A stretch of 64,000 nt of DNA from Paenibacillus alginolyticus DSM 5050 = NBRC 15375 (GCF_000422905.1 NZ_AUGY01000024.1:27734-91733); one strand, 5' to 3'; counted from the stretch's first letter, positions 53,201 to 59,790 are shown. Numbers and translations are program-made. Notes: a model not told the origin generated them from the letters alone.

Positions 53201-54610
53201 AGAGTTAAGGATGAAACCACTTGGTCTGCTTGGTCAAATGATGGGTACTTAGGCAGTCGCAGACCACCAACGGTTCAGCTGACGTACCCAACAGGAACTT
53301 ATGATAACCCGACACCTGTAACTGATTTGCGTCCAACAATTACCTGGAACCAAAAGGACGATGATACAGGAAAGATTGCTTATCAGCAAGTTCGTGTCTG
53401 GGCAGAGGATGGTGCAACTATCGTTGCTAGTGCTGATATTAGCGTTCCCATAGCTGATCGAACCAAATTGTCAGATAGCTGGATAATGAACGTAGATGCT
53501 CCAAGAGGATCGAAGTTGAAAGTTCAGCTCCGCGTCATGAATGAAAATAATGTTTGGTCCGATTGGAGTAATATCGGCTGGATGACAACGAATAGTCCTC
53601 CGACAGCCACCATGATCGATCCGGCCGGAACGCAAGCAGCTCCAACAATTTTTAGCACAACGAAGCCAACTTTCAAGTGGAGCCAAACGGATACGGATGC
53701 GGGAACGATTTTCAGTTTCTTCCAGATCGAAGTCACTAACGAAGCAAATACCGTTGTTGTGCTTGATTCGGGGATAACACCGCAAAACACTACGGACACA
53801 ACCGCATCATGGATAGCTCCTACCGATTTGCCAGCTGGCCAGAAGTTAAGAGTCAGGGTAAGAGTTCATGACGGATATGTGTGGTCCAACTGGTCGGCTC
53901 AGACATGGCTCTACATCGACCGTCCGCCGACCGCTGAATTCAATTGGAATCCGCAACCAGCTTGGGAAGGCGATACGATCACGATTACGAATCTTTCGAC
54001 CGACCCAGATGGGGATGCTTTGGCGTACATTTGGACCATTACGGGACCGGGCGGGTACAGCAAAACAGCCTTTACGCAAAACACATCGATTTTTGGTAGC
54101 GATACCGTCAATCAACCCGGCACCTACAGAGTTACGTTGACGGCGATTGACCCTTACGGATTATCCAGTACGGTAACGCATAACATTGTTGTCGGCCAGC
54201 TGGGGGTTATGGGACAAGTCAATCATACGACTCAGTGGGAAGCGAACCGACAAGCATACAATGCAGCTAACCCCGGAAGTTTAAGGAGCATTCAAACCTT
54301 CTGGGCAGGCGAACAGTTTGATCTTGTTGGCATTCCAACTGATACAGGAACGAGCAGTACGGTCGCAACGAGCATTAGTGTTGTCGCGACGGGTATCGGA
54401 AGCACGAGTCTTTCGAAAGTGACCGTCTTGAACTGGACCGGATATATCGGAGCAGACAATGCCTCGGTAGGCTTAGAGACGCTGGGTGATGGGCCTTATA
54501 ATTTCACCTTCACCGTGGCGTACTCTAACGGAGTCCAAAAAACGACGACTGTTACTATCAATATCGCAGGTGATTGGAACGACTACTTCCGATTCCACCG
54601 GAAATACTAG
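47297..54610 (+). CDS. Giant surface adhesin with CARDB, Ig/FnIII-like and PKD domains
   Basis: 2437 residues from TTG 47297 (GGGGGAGGGG upstream). A basic N-terminus and hydrophobic stretch (LISVFMLIVMFFNSPTTLFFG) ends near FAA, a likely signal peptide. Domains: a CARDB-like unit at about 335-450 (APNLVVSDVSAPSCVEVNAASSF...); Ig-like units around 620-900; a large middle part (about 900-1500) with laminin G-like traits; three FnIII-like tandem units at about 1870-2200, each opening PP.A.L..P.G; and a PKD domain near 2215-2300 (EGDTITITNLSTDPDGDALAYIW). No LPXTG or SLH anchor is seen. It probably is held by the SLH protein or the pilus. Codon use appears uniform. Confidence 0.8.
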   Translation: MRLNKTRKRARLISVFMLIVMFFNSPTTLFFGEWLNKVFAATPESMTTPIVMWKYGGASPGSDNKYYSSYPKMSGATINVTVPNGKVITKIMQGSQDITPPKAIGVNYYEGELNDISGTVQDVTSIGNASGTKGYYAWYRYSPGGSQGRNWYADVPDIDGNIVKISCGPDDYGPATYRNTSSASTESINGYSMPTLPGCSTTDPAFSKLGALSLGARKDQDFKLNGVKIPDSAVTDVIATYAEVNENLQGPITGPDSYHEGYPKPGIISGINVTPNKNDAGEYRVTFQQRFTNFNSSYESSRDLPAAGAKVITYYAAFIVDLAGKTYQYDDKVTVYYEDPPNAPNLVVSDVSAPSCVEVNAASSFSFTFSNTGGTDITTPFQAKVVIDGATFKTFDYTGLAAGGSKTETFTKTFAGTSLYNVAVFVDTVTGENKTDDNSKSVTVVPKLSCAAVPLDPFITGDFTIEKLTMPYGQSNTMYPVGVSVGGSSGGTSCAISQFGFIFEQDGIIRDYVGAKSSATTQGFSGPPYPGGMGEGSVNVTMKIVSTCGTTKVVGPKSFTITVAANNNPPFGSPGWFARGNTNNFPAIDEIVVDNYIDLGIIKDKFKTPEEPYDPEGDGFFPTWNFAGSSDPWIQKLGDDRDGYGFNEHDERFSNIKADVLGVHTVKMKLTDTRGAQSGWRSATINVVKPNPIAACEAPAQMKSNRPLAPSAINADKSRSPMGRTIDHSKDEWTNKQSTYLNTTMSDITVTVTLNKVYDSAGLASENSSSCNIIVHPDYPPIAKINAPTLGIRGEGYDVLNESYSPDGDNLTQTIWYQRNDANNDGVFSDATEPWITVTGTLTKYVFNPTKVGKYKFKLRAIEEYGAWAEAESGVMDVINQAPEVSFDLSGNSPNPDPNPPQLYKASDILRLWTLFATNTNSVLSKSPTYNWQNENEGLLSGAGKGKERQYTSANRVSTPYGFAGATAYSSPFNDNGFGKNGLSIYKGMTSPDPSYAQPLLVPGPDGQPGNFVAGGTPIETDKVHMYFQLGSGYSESSTGNTFYALNKNKIGRYQLDLVWTTGCSGCFPYGTYKHKWLDGNPYDYTLNYSNIPADKLLQNKTVPYTTEYGSPKGQVTIKESLNYGSVNFKFAEKTVYLLFTKNTPVKQYDYTDSDDYTSIRVYYSQSPMACSFKAQDASLIGCFDVPGGNKDTITKNDHLLFYSDSDGYYSTNGYFGNSFAEVDQYGNVVNTGAIIGNNPWVPVTYEAKYVQWPYTSTPRSYDPKKYVDTSCRFNQTSTPYKDRDGNTYFYEEKICNAPDGSAMRGYSEYNMRAYPELALGIYVAKYDKDYKIVWRARTGGNSLYFSAAWTYDWADNINTMIVNSLNNTIVTKTLYTVGGSWGDSRSIVNNTIDMTSGAVWGWGGPVVTGMSTAMHVDGAGNYVGGGNCAANIYNQCTDVNTGGSTRILSGSVGFASSAVETVNQKGFQEYMGDGLILSAWMYHSWATGYNSPPYGDTVYWIDKGPVAEAPAITPRYQYGQFLSGPTATDAEIMFNFKTEQVKIDTELFGFSFRMQDGLNRYALEFDGANTYLAKYVNGVRTVISTSAYNIQDSKGYSVKIRTVGNTFNVWINKVNYFADIVDNTYAVSGKFGPFSNKSFVNYSGMTMKPYAEADLWNADYAILDDQTGKAELKYDNVIFDDPEKDPIAGSFSWNYVHTPMFIDNGGVSPLSGQSYTSGMPTFDRVGKWDVSLRAKDDPYPIPQYKFPNMTFDAYRKNSNSFKKSIIVHRRPVAQFSLVMETNGSVTWTDTSFDPDRYNVPTGHIEPGYETSRGIVERKYWFIAPDGTMSETKLDKVNDSGTYTIGLQVKDEFGAWSWPETNTIDVGLKPNNPPKAVLTFPTGSKDTPDFFPVGTNPTITWNQSDIDPDTTYTAYEVYIGQVTKDWWGSEVEYDRSQGVKTFSTKAEMYSYLATSIVGNLTDKWHIKVRVKDETTWSAWSNDGYLGSRRPPTVQLTYPTGTYDNPTPVTDLRPTITWNQKDDDTGKIAYQQVRVWAEDGATIVASADISVPIADRTKLSDSWIMNVDAPRGSKLKVQLRVMNENNVWSDWSNIGWMTTNSPPTATMIDPAGTQAAPTIFSTTKPTFKWSQTDTDAGTIFSFFQIEVTNEANTVVVLDSGITPQNTTDTTASWIAPTDLPAGQKLRVRVRVHDGYVWSNWSAQTWLYIDRPPTAEFNWNPQPAWEGDTITITNLSTDPDGDALAYIWTITGPGGYSKTAFTQNTSIFGSDTVNQPGTYRVTLTAIDPYGLSSTVTHNIVVGQLGVMGQVNHTTQWEANRQAYNAANPGSLRSIQTFWAGEQFDLVGIPTDTGTSSTVATSISVVATGIGSTSLSKVTVLNWTGYIGADNASVGLETLGDGPYNFTFTVAYSNGVQKTTTVTINIAGDWNDYFRFHRKY

Positions 54611-54616
54611 AAACAA

Positions 54617-54640
54617 GGAGGAGCACAGCTCCTCTTTTTT
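54617..54640 (+). terminator. Terminator of the adhesin operon
   Basis: GAGGAGC-ACA-GCTCCTC then T6, right after the stop. Confidence 0.88.
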
Positions 54641-54757
54641 AGTGTCAGTCTTACCTTTGTCCATTAGAACGGTAGGTAGAATAGAGTTGGATGTGGCGGT
54701 AAATTGATATGAGAATCCGACATATAATACCGTCTCCATCGAAACGACGCTGATCCA

Positions 54758-54787
54758 TTGATCTCCTGAATCAAAAATGAATATAAT
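54758..54787 (+). promoter_or_regulatory. Sigma-A promoter of the 350-residue hypothetical gene
   Basis: TTGATC (54758-54763), 18 nt, TATAAT (54782-54787). Confidence 0.78.
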
Positions 54788-54812
54788 AGGGGTAAGACAA
54801 ATCACTAAAGAG

Positions 54813-54833
54813 CGCTCGGAAGCACCGTTAGCG
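54813..54833 (+). promoter_or_regulatory. AAGCA-loop hairpin before the 350-residue hypothetical
   Basis: CGCTCGG-AAGCA-CCGTTAGCG: three plus four pairs with a two-base bulge. The 3' half overlaps the terminator. Confidence 0.6.
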
Positions 54834-54865
54834 TATGGGAGAACCATGCCTACCGGTGTTTTTTT
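54820..54865 (+). terminator. Leader terminator before the 350-residue hypothetical
   Basis: CACCG/CGGTG outer and TATGG/CCATG inner pairs, followed by T8 and, after a few bases, the ribosome site GGAGGAGG. Confidence 0.8.
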
Positions 54866-54884
54866 ATTTTGGAGGAGGATTAAG

Positions 54885-55937
54885 ATGGAATATAGGAACA
54901 CCCAGTTGGAAAGAGAAATGATTATGGGTTGCGTACTAGAAGGACACCAAGCCAATACTCCGATTCGTTGGGACTGGATGAATCCGGACTATGCGACAAT
55001 CGCCTTTTTGGGCGACAAGGAAAAGTCAGCCCGCAAGAACATTGTCAGTAAGGTTGCTCGGAACATTCATCTGTACGATGATAAAGTGGTTTTCTGGATC
55101 ACATCTGATCTGAGCGGAGAGAGCTATCCTACAGAAACCGATGATTCGATTGCCTGGCTCGAAGAGAAACCGGACTTGCCCGCAGCGCATGATCCAAACC
55201 AATACTTTCGTGACCGTCGAGGCATTTTCCCAGCTACATATTTTGATCTTACTGCACAAGGCAAGGGGGGATTCAATTTCCGTGAGTATGTGCCGGCCGT
55301 ATCATACCGAGCTCATATGGAAGGCCCGACACATGGATATCACCGAATATTCGAATCGATGGGCAATTCAAGTGCCAAAGAAGTGCTGCTTCATGCCATC
55401 AATGACACTTGCAAAGTAAAGTGGCATGTGACGCCCGAAGGTCGGAAATTCATCATCCCTGCGGGTGTATCGGTATATGAGAAAGCTGCTGCGATGGTAC
55501 TGGCCATGTGGAGCTTTTGGGCACAAATCTGTCGTCTTGATAATCCTCAGCAATTTATGCTGATCATTGAGCCGGACAAGGACATCTTGCTTGGAGAACA
55601 CGAATCCGAATTTAAAAATCATATTTTCCGTACGCTCGATGTTATGCGAAGTCTCTCCGATGAGATCACGATGAGTCTCATGCTATCCCTAGAGACGATG
55701 TTTCCGATACCTGAACTCGGGATCAGAACGAGGGTGTATCTTCAAACTTACCAATCTGACTTCGATATGCTCACCGATGAGCATGAAGAGTTCTTCGGCC
55801 CATTACTTTACGAGGAGTGGGGGAAAGGGAATTCCCATGTCGCTTATATCCAGGATTCGTATACCGGGGAAAGCTGCATAGGAGAGTTGCACCCGGACCG
55901 GATTCGGTTTGCGGAGCAGCAAGTTACCCATGCGTAA
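54885..55937 (+). CDS. Hypothetical protein controlled by an AAGCA leader
   Basis: 350 residues from ATG 54885 (GGAGGAGG upstream). The N-terminal half is alpha/beta (KNIVSKVARNIHLYDDKVVFWITSD). The C-terminal half contains QFMLIIEPDKDILLGEHESEFKNHIFRTLDVMRSLSDEITMSLMLSLETMFPIPELGIRTRVYLQTYQSDFDML, with ordered conserved-looking blocks (PIPELG, SDFD). The IIEPDKD segment looks like a degenerate Walker-B strand, but there is no P-loop. I do not recognise it. Sharing its leader design with rep, coupling ATPase and Tad genes suggests a plasmid core function. Confidence 0.65.
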   Translation: MEYRNTQLEREMIMGCVLEGHQANTPIRWDWMNPDYATIAFLGDKEKSARKNIVSKVARNIHLYDDKVVFWITSDLSGESYPTETDDSIAWLEEKPDLPAAHDPNQYFRDRRGIFPATYFDLTAQGKGGFNFREYVPAVSYRAHMEGPTHGYHRIFESMGNSSAKEVLLHAINDTCKVKWHVTPEGRKFIIPAGVSVYEKAAAMVLAMWSFWAQICRLDNPQQFMLIIEPDKDILLGEHESEFKNHIFRTLDVMRSLSDEITMSLMLSLETMFPIPELGIRTRVYLQTYQSDFDMLTDEHEEFFGPLLYEEWGKGNSHVAYIQDSYTGESCIGELHPDRIRFAEQQVTHA

Positions 55938-56148
55938 CTTTACTGGCTCAAATCGGAGTCAAATATAATTAAAGCAATAGGTAATCACATTGAAGAGGAA
56001 CATTACAACGGTAATTATTCTCATGGACAATTGGAACGACAAAAAGAACTTTGATGACTTCAAATAAGTGGAGTGGGTTGCCGAGGCAATCCGTTTTTTT
56101 TTACTTCAAATGAGCTTTATGACTCTACCAATCTATCGAATGATAGCT
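55938..56148. other. Intergenic region before the toxin-antitoxin leader
   Basis: A 14-codon frame at 56023 (MDNWNDKKNFDDFK) has no ribosome site. A terminator, GGGTTGCC/GGCAATCC plus T9, lies at 56075-56102. Confidence 0.45.
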
Positions 56149-56222
56149 TAAAATATAGGCATACTTTTTCTTTTTTATTTGCTCCTGCCAAGCGGCCCAT
56201 GGAGTACCGTTGCTAGATTCAT
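56149..56222 (+). ncRNA. Conserved leader RNA, copy 2
   Basis: The core at 56181-56212 is 29/32 identical to copy 1 (17020-17051, minus strand). The preceding TAAAAT (-10), GGCATAC and pyrimidine tract are shared as well. Same fold: GCTCC/GGAGT around GCC-AAGC-GGC, then ACCGTTG. Confidence 0.72.
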
Positions 56223-56236
56223 TAACTGGCCAAAAC

Positions 56237-56302
56237 GCCTACCTATAGGTGCCTAAGTCTGTCCTTTTTAGGAAGACGAAGCTCCTTTAGGTAGGCTTTT
56301 TT
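56237..56302 (+). terminator. Expression-platform terminator after leader RNA copy 2
   Basis: GCCTACCTA (56237-56245) pairs with TAGGTAGGC (56288-56296), followed by T6. Between them, TAGGTGCCTA could instead pair with TAGGCA at the RNA's 5' end, giving an alternative fold. Confidence 0.75.
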
Positions 56303-56327
56303 GCGTCCAAAAGGAGGTGTATAAGGG

Positions 56328-56780
56328 ATGAGGGTAACATGCTCATGTCCAGAATTATGTGCTCAGAAGGCGAAGAACCACAATGAGCACCAAGAGAAAT
56401 TTTTGAGTGATGCTCAAGATCGTCTTGAAAAATTTCAGGCAGTCTTGAAGCAAAACGTGAATGCTCTCATTAAGAGCAGACACGGTGATCGCCGTCAATT
56501 CGAGCGGTCTTTTTCGATTAGTGAGATCAGAGAAGCAGTTGAGAATGGTTGGGCTATTGAATCTGGCTACAACAAGGAAACAAAAGAACGGACCATCTTG
56601 ATCATGTACAATCTGAAAGTGGGGCCGAAAACGTTTCGTCCAATGCATGTGGTTTGTGGATTCAGCGACAAAAATCCTGATATCTGGACTATCGTGACGG
56701 AGTATGATCCAAGATCCCATGAATATAAGTGGGCGAATGGTTACATGCGTCGAAATTGTTTTTGCGATGCAAGAGATTGA
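56328..56780 (+). CDS. DUF4258-type, probable MqsR/RelE-like toxin
   Basis: 150 residues from ATG 56328 (AAAAGGAGG upstream). The core RSFSISEIREAVENGWAIESGYNKETKERTILIMYN...MHVVCGFSDKNPDIWTIVTEYDPRSHEYKWANGYMRR follows the DUF4258 pattern (RxxT-like helix, then strands, ITVY-like motif), a RelE-related fold often paired with YgiT-type zinc-finger antitoxins. An N-terminal extension with CSCPELC may bind metal. The next gene has the zinc finger, supporting a toxin-antitoxin pair; ribonuclease activity is inference. Confidence 0.65.
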   Translation: MRVTCSCPELCAQKAKNHNEHQEKFLSDAQDRLEKFQAVLKQNVNALIKSRHGDRRQFERSFSISEIREAVENGWAIESGYNKETKERTILIMYNLKVGPKTFRPMHVVCGFSDKNPDIWTIVTEYDPRSHEYKWANGYMRRNCFCDARD

Positions 56781-56826
56781 AGGGTAAAATGGGTGTAACG
56801 ATATTGTTCGGAAAGGACGATGGAAC

Positions 56827-57264
56827 ATGACTGCGTTATACCCAATACCGGATTTCAGCATATGGAGTAAGGAGGAAATTCGCATGTTAAAGCTAAAGGC
56901 CATCATGCGTGGAAAAACCACTACCGATTACATAAAAGGACTTGTGGAACGAGATCAGCCCGAGCCGACTTCCTCGAAAGGGTATTGCTTTCAATGCCAC
57001 GAAGAGCATGAGTTGATTCCGAATACAGTGACGGAGAGTATGTTATTCAGAATCGGCGATGAACAAAAAGAAATCAAAGTGACGGAATTCCCGGCACAAG
57101 TTTGCAGTAAATGCGGCAACACGACGATCAGCGTTGGTCTGGCCGCGGAAGTAGAAAGTATCGTCGAGGAGATTGTCAGTGAGCGAATCAACCGCCCAGC
57201 TGCCATGCCTCTTCCGGAGAAAGTCTCGTTTAACACATTGTTATACGGGGAAGCAATTGCCTAG
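56827..57264 (+). CDS. YgiT/MqsA-type zinc-finger antitoxin
   Basis: 145 residues. YCFQCHEEHELIPNTVTESM...FPAQVCSKCGNTTISVGLAAEVESIVEEIV is a two-CxxC zinc domain typical of YgiT-type/MqsA N-termini, which wrap the toxin. No clear C-terminal HTH is visible, unlike full MqsA. The N-terminal 45 residues (LKLKAIMRGKTTTDYIKGLVER) resemble a small helix-turn-helix or RHH piece and may supply DNA binding instead. It lies 46 bp after the toxin-like gene. Confidence 0.65.
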   Translation: MTALYPIPDFSIWSKEEIRMLKLKAIMRGKTTTDYIKGLVERDQPEPTSSKGYCFQCHEEHELIPNTVTESMLFRIGDEQKEIKVTEFPAQVCSKCGNTTISVGLAAEVESIVEEIVSERINRPAAMPLPEKVSFNTLLYGEAIA

Positions 57265-57302
57265 GAAGTTGGGAACCTCCGGTTACCCGGCTTCTTTTTT
57301 TT
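57265..57302 (+). terminator. Terminator of the toxin-antitoxin operon
   Basis: GAAGTTGGG pairs with CCCGGCTTC (two G-U pairs), followed by T8. Confidence 0.85.
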
Positions 57303-57540
57303 ACTCATCCGGGAAGTTGTTAATCTAAACATACCCAAACCCTTTACATCATGAATGGAGTAGAGATGATGAGCTGGCAGAAACGAAGGAAGAGCGGGAA
57401 ATAATCAGTTCTCAACTACATAAGCTCGGACAGTATATATCGAGTTTGAAATGGCAACATCCAAACAAGCAAGCGCCTGACATCTGTTCAGGCGCTTCTT
57501 TGCATTTTGATCAGCATTAATCTTTATAATGGTAGTAAAA
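57303..57540 (+). other. Leader-like region with a hairpin before the second TnpB element
   Basis: AAGCGCCTGA (57471-57480) pairs with TTCAGGCGCTT, then CTTTGCATTTT. A TATATA at 57434-57439 lies about 31 nt upstream, an arrangement like the other leaders, but the loop is not AAGCA and no clear gene follows. Confidence 0.4.
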
Positions 57541-57569
57541 TTGCTAGGTAATGTGGCTCTTCGTATAAT
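57541..57569 (+). promoter_or_regulatory. Promoter of the second tnpB
   Basis: TTGCTA (57541-57546), 17 nt, TATAAT (57564-57569). Confidence 0.7.
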
Positions 57570-57626
57570 AGAAACAAGTATTCGACATCAGTAAAAGGAC
57601 AGCGGAGTTTGAGGAGTGTATGTAAG

Positions 57627-58739
57627 TTGATTTTAGCAAAAAAAGTAAGAATTAGACCGACTCCAGAACAAGAACAAAAGCTATGGCGTTGTGCCGGTGT
57701 GTCTCGTTGGGCGTATAATTGGACGCTTGCCCGACAGGAAGAAAACTACGCATACGGAGGGAAGTTCCTTTCCGATGCCGTGCTGCGGAAAGAACTGACA
57801 AAGTTGAAGCAGACGGAACAATATGCGTGGCTCAATGAAGTTTCAGCACAGACGACAAAGCAGGCCGTCAAAGATGCATGTGGTGCCTACATAAAGATGT
57901 TTAGGGGCAAATCTGGGAAGCCGAAATTTAAATGCAGGAAACGGTCAAAACCGTCTTTTTACAGCAGGTATGATCGCTTTAAGGTGAACGGGTGCCTCAT
58001 TTATCTGGAGAAGATCGGTTGGGTGCAAACGAGTGAAGACCTTCCCAAGCATGACAAGTACAGCAATCCGCGAGTTTCATTTGATGGGAAGTATTGGTAT
58101 GTAACAGTCGGTATAGAGCAGGGGCAGGAGAAGAAAGAGCTGTTAGGTGGGGTCATTGGAATTGATGTAGGCATTAAAGATCTCGCTGTATGCAGTAACG
58201 GCATGGTGTTCATAAACATAAACAAGTCTATTACCGTAAGAAATGCGCAAAAACGCTTGCGTAGGTTGCAGCGTAAGGTTTCTCGCAAATACGAAATGAA
58301 CATGGAGGGAAGCCGTTTCGTCAAGACAGGCAACATTGTAAAGGTTGAAACATCCATTCGTTTGCTTCACCGGCGACTGACGAACATTCGTACCAATTAC
58401 ATTCACCAGGCAACGAGTGCAATCGCGAAAACCAAGCCATGCGTCATTGTGATGGAAGAATTGAATGTGAGTGGGCTTATGAAGAACCGCCACATAAGCA
58501 AAGCGATTGCAGAGCAAAAGCTGTATGAGTTTGTACGACAAATGAAATATAAATGTGAAAAGATTGGTGCACGATTTATCCAAGCAAGCAGGTTCTTTCC
58601 ATCATCTAAATTGTGTTCGTGTTGCGGGCGAATAAAGGCCGAATTAAAACTATCTGAGCGCACCTACGAATGTGTTTGCGGGTTGAGGATTGACCGTGAC
58701 ATGAATGCGGCGATCAACTTATCGAAATTGGCGGTCTGA
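57627..58739 (+). CDS. tnpB: RNA-guided endonuclease TnpB (second copy)
   Basis: 370 residues from TTG 57627 (GAGGAG 10 nt upstream). RuvC residues: IGIDVGIKDLAV (Asp), VIVMEELNVSG (Glu), DRDMNAAINLS (Asp). Zinc ribbon CSCCGR...CVCG. It is distantly related to the first copy (different spacing and sequence), so two independent insertions occurred. All catalytic residues are present, so it is probably active with its own right-end RNA. Confidence 0.93.
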   Translation: MILAKKVRIRPTPEQEQKLWRCAGVSRWAYNWTLARQEENYAYGGKFLSDAVLRKELTKLKQTEQYAWLNEVSAQTTKQAVKDACGAYIKMFRGKSGKPKFKCRKRSKPSFYSRYDRFKVNGCLIYLEKIGWVQTSEDLPKHDKYSNPRVSFDGKYWYVTVGIEQGQEKKELLGGVIGIDVGIKDLAVCSNGMVFININKSITVRNAQKRLRRLQRKVSRKYEMNMEGSRFVKTGNIVKVETSIRLLHRRLTNIRTNYIHQATSAIAKTKPCVIVMEELNVSGLMKNRHISKAIAEQKLYEFVRQMKYKCEKIGARFIQASRFFPSSKLCSCCGRIKAELKLSERTYECVCGLRIDRDMNAAINLSKLAV

Positions 58740-58955
58740 CACGTGAAAGTCTCCGCCAATATGTAGGATTCGTTGTATCCGAATTAACGCCTTGTGGAGT
58801 GTTATACCAAACGCTAGTAGCTCTGGCCAAAGCGGACACAATGAAGCAGGAAGCAAACAGGGATTTATAGAAATATATGTTCTTGGCAACGGTAAGATGT
58901 AGAAAGACAGTTTTTCAAATTTCAATTTGGTGAGAGGGAGATTTGATGGAATGAT

Positions 58956-59123
58956 CTGATCATAGATGCCCTGAAGGAATTGAACACATCTATCCAGCTT
59001 TCAGATAGTCTGGAGCAGCGACAAGCGATTCTAGCACACGCGCGCCGGCTATTATCGGTACTCGTCGAAGCTGGCTCCATTCCACAAGAAATTATCGAAC
59101 AATGGGACCATATAAAAAATTAA
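58956..59123 (+). CDS. Small acidic protein with unresolved start
   Basis: The frame LIIDALKELNTSIQLSDSLEQRQAILAHARRLLSVLVEAGSIPQEIIEQWDHIKN is clearly protein-like (about 55 residues), but it has no in-frame ATG/GTG/TTG. A good GAGGGAG site precedes ATG 58946, which meets a stop after two codons in another frame. Either a CTG start at 58956 or a small frameshift explains this. Confidence 0.45.
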   Translation: MIIDALKELNTSIQLSDSLEQRQAILAHARRLLSVLVEAGSIPQEIIEQWDHIKN

Positions 59124-59142
59124 CCTGTCAGGAGGAATCATT

Positions 59143-59376
59143 ATGCTTAGAGGTATTGATCAAATGGAAACAGGTATTTTACTAACGAAAATGAGTGTGG
59201 TGCTGGCTAAGTTGAATTTCGGAAGACCGGAGGAAAAGAGAGTTGCTCGGGAAGAGTGCGAACGATTATCCAAGGTCCTTGCGCAACACGTTGATCCTCA
59301 CGCATTCAAACTCGCCGCGCTGAACTTGGGATTCACTGAAGAGGAGATGCGCGTTCTTGAGCCCGCCGCTGTTTAA
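59143..59376 (+). CDS. Small hypothetical helical protein
   Basis: 77 residues; CAGGAGG precedes the ATG by about 9 nt. MLRGIDQMETGILLTKMSVVLAKLNFG...EECERLSKVLAQHVDPHAFKLAALNLGFTEEEMRVLEP appears all-helical. No family recognised. It overlaps the next gene by 20 bp. Confidence 0.65.
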   Translation: MLRGIDQMETGILLTKMSVVLAKLNFGRPEEKRVAREECERLSKVLAQHVDPHAFKLAALNLGFTEEEMRVLEPAAV

Positions 59377-59749
59377 GCCTCCAACCAGATCGTGGGGGTG
59401 GGCGCTCTATCCAATCGTAGCGGCTCTCCTTGCAACTAACATTGTGTTCCTGATCCTGCACATTCAAGACGGCAGCAGCAAGGGGCGAGTGGAATTCGCC
59501 ATATGCTTTTCATTGATGGTTATATCCTTGTATTTACTCTTCGGATATCACTATCTGCGATGGGCGGCATCCAGAAAGGCGGAGCTTCACCGAATTGCAA
59601 AGAAGAATCCTAAAGTCCTGTTCGAAAAATACAACCGGGTATTTATAGATGATGAAGTGTGCAATAAGCAAGGGGTGGACCCGCTCCGATTCAAACGATT
59701 AAGGCAAGTGGATCTAAGAGAAGTCGTACAAAAGCTAAGCAGAAATTGA
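59357..59749 (+). CDS. Small membrane protein
   Basis: 130 residues from TTG 59357 with GAGGAG 10 nt upstream. Two membrane spans (ALYPIVAALLATNIVFLILHI and FAICFSLMVISLYLLFGYHYLRW) are followed by a basic cytoplasmic tail (KKNPKVLFEKYNRVFIDDEV...RFKRLRQVDLREVVQKL). Function unknown. Confidence 0.65.
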   Translation: MSPPLFKPPTRSWGWALYPIVAALLATNIVFLILHIQDGSSKGRVEFAICFSLMVISLYLLFGYHYLRWAASRKAELHRIAKKNPKVLFEKYNRVFIDDEVCNKQGVDPLRFKRLRQVDLREVVQKLSRN

Positions 59750-59790
59750 GTAATGGTATTCAGTACTAAAGCAGAAATGGAGATGGAACC

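Larger units (their letters stand above)
57500..58925 (+). mobile_element. Second TnpB-only IS200/IS605-superfamily element (ends approximate)
   Basis: tnpB without tnpA. The 3' flank to about 58862 includes CGGACACAATGAAGCAGGAAGC, typical of right ends of TnpB elements of the IS891/IS1341 type. Left end not defined. Confidence 0.55.

Noticed and set aside
57471..57495. Seventh AAGCA-type leader
   Set aside because: The hairpin and promoter spacing are similar, but the loop is not AAGCA, no overlapping small stem exists, and no downstream gene is clear.
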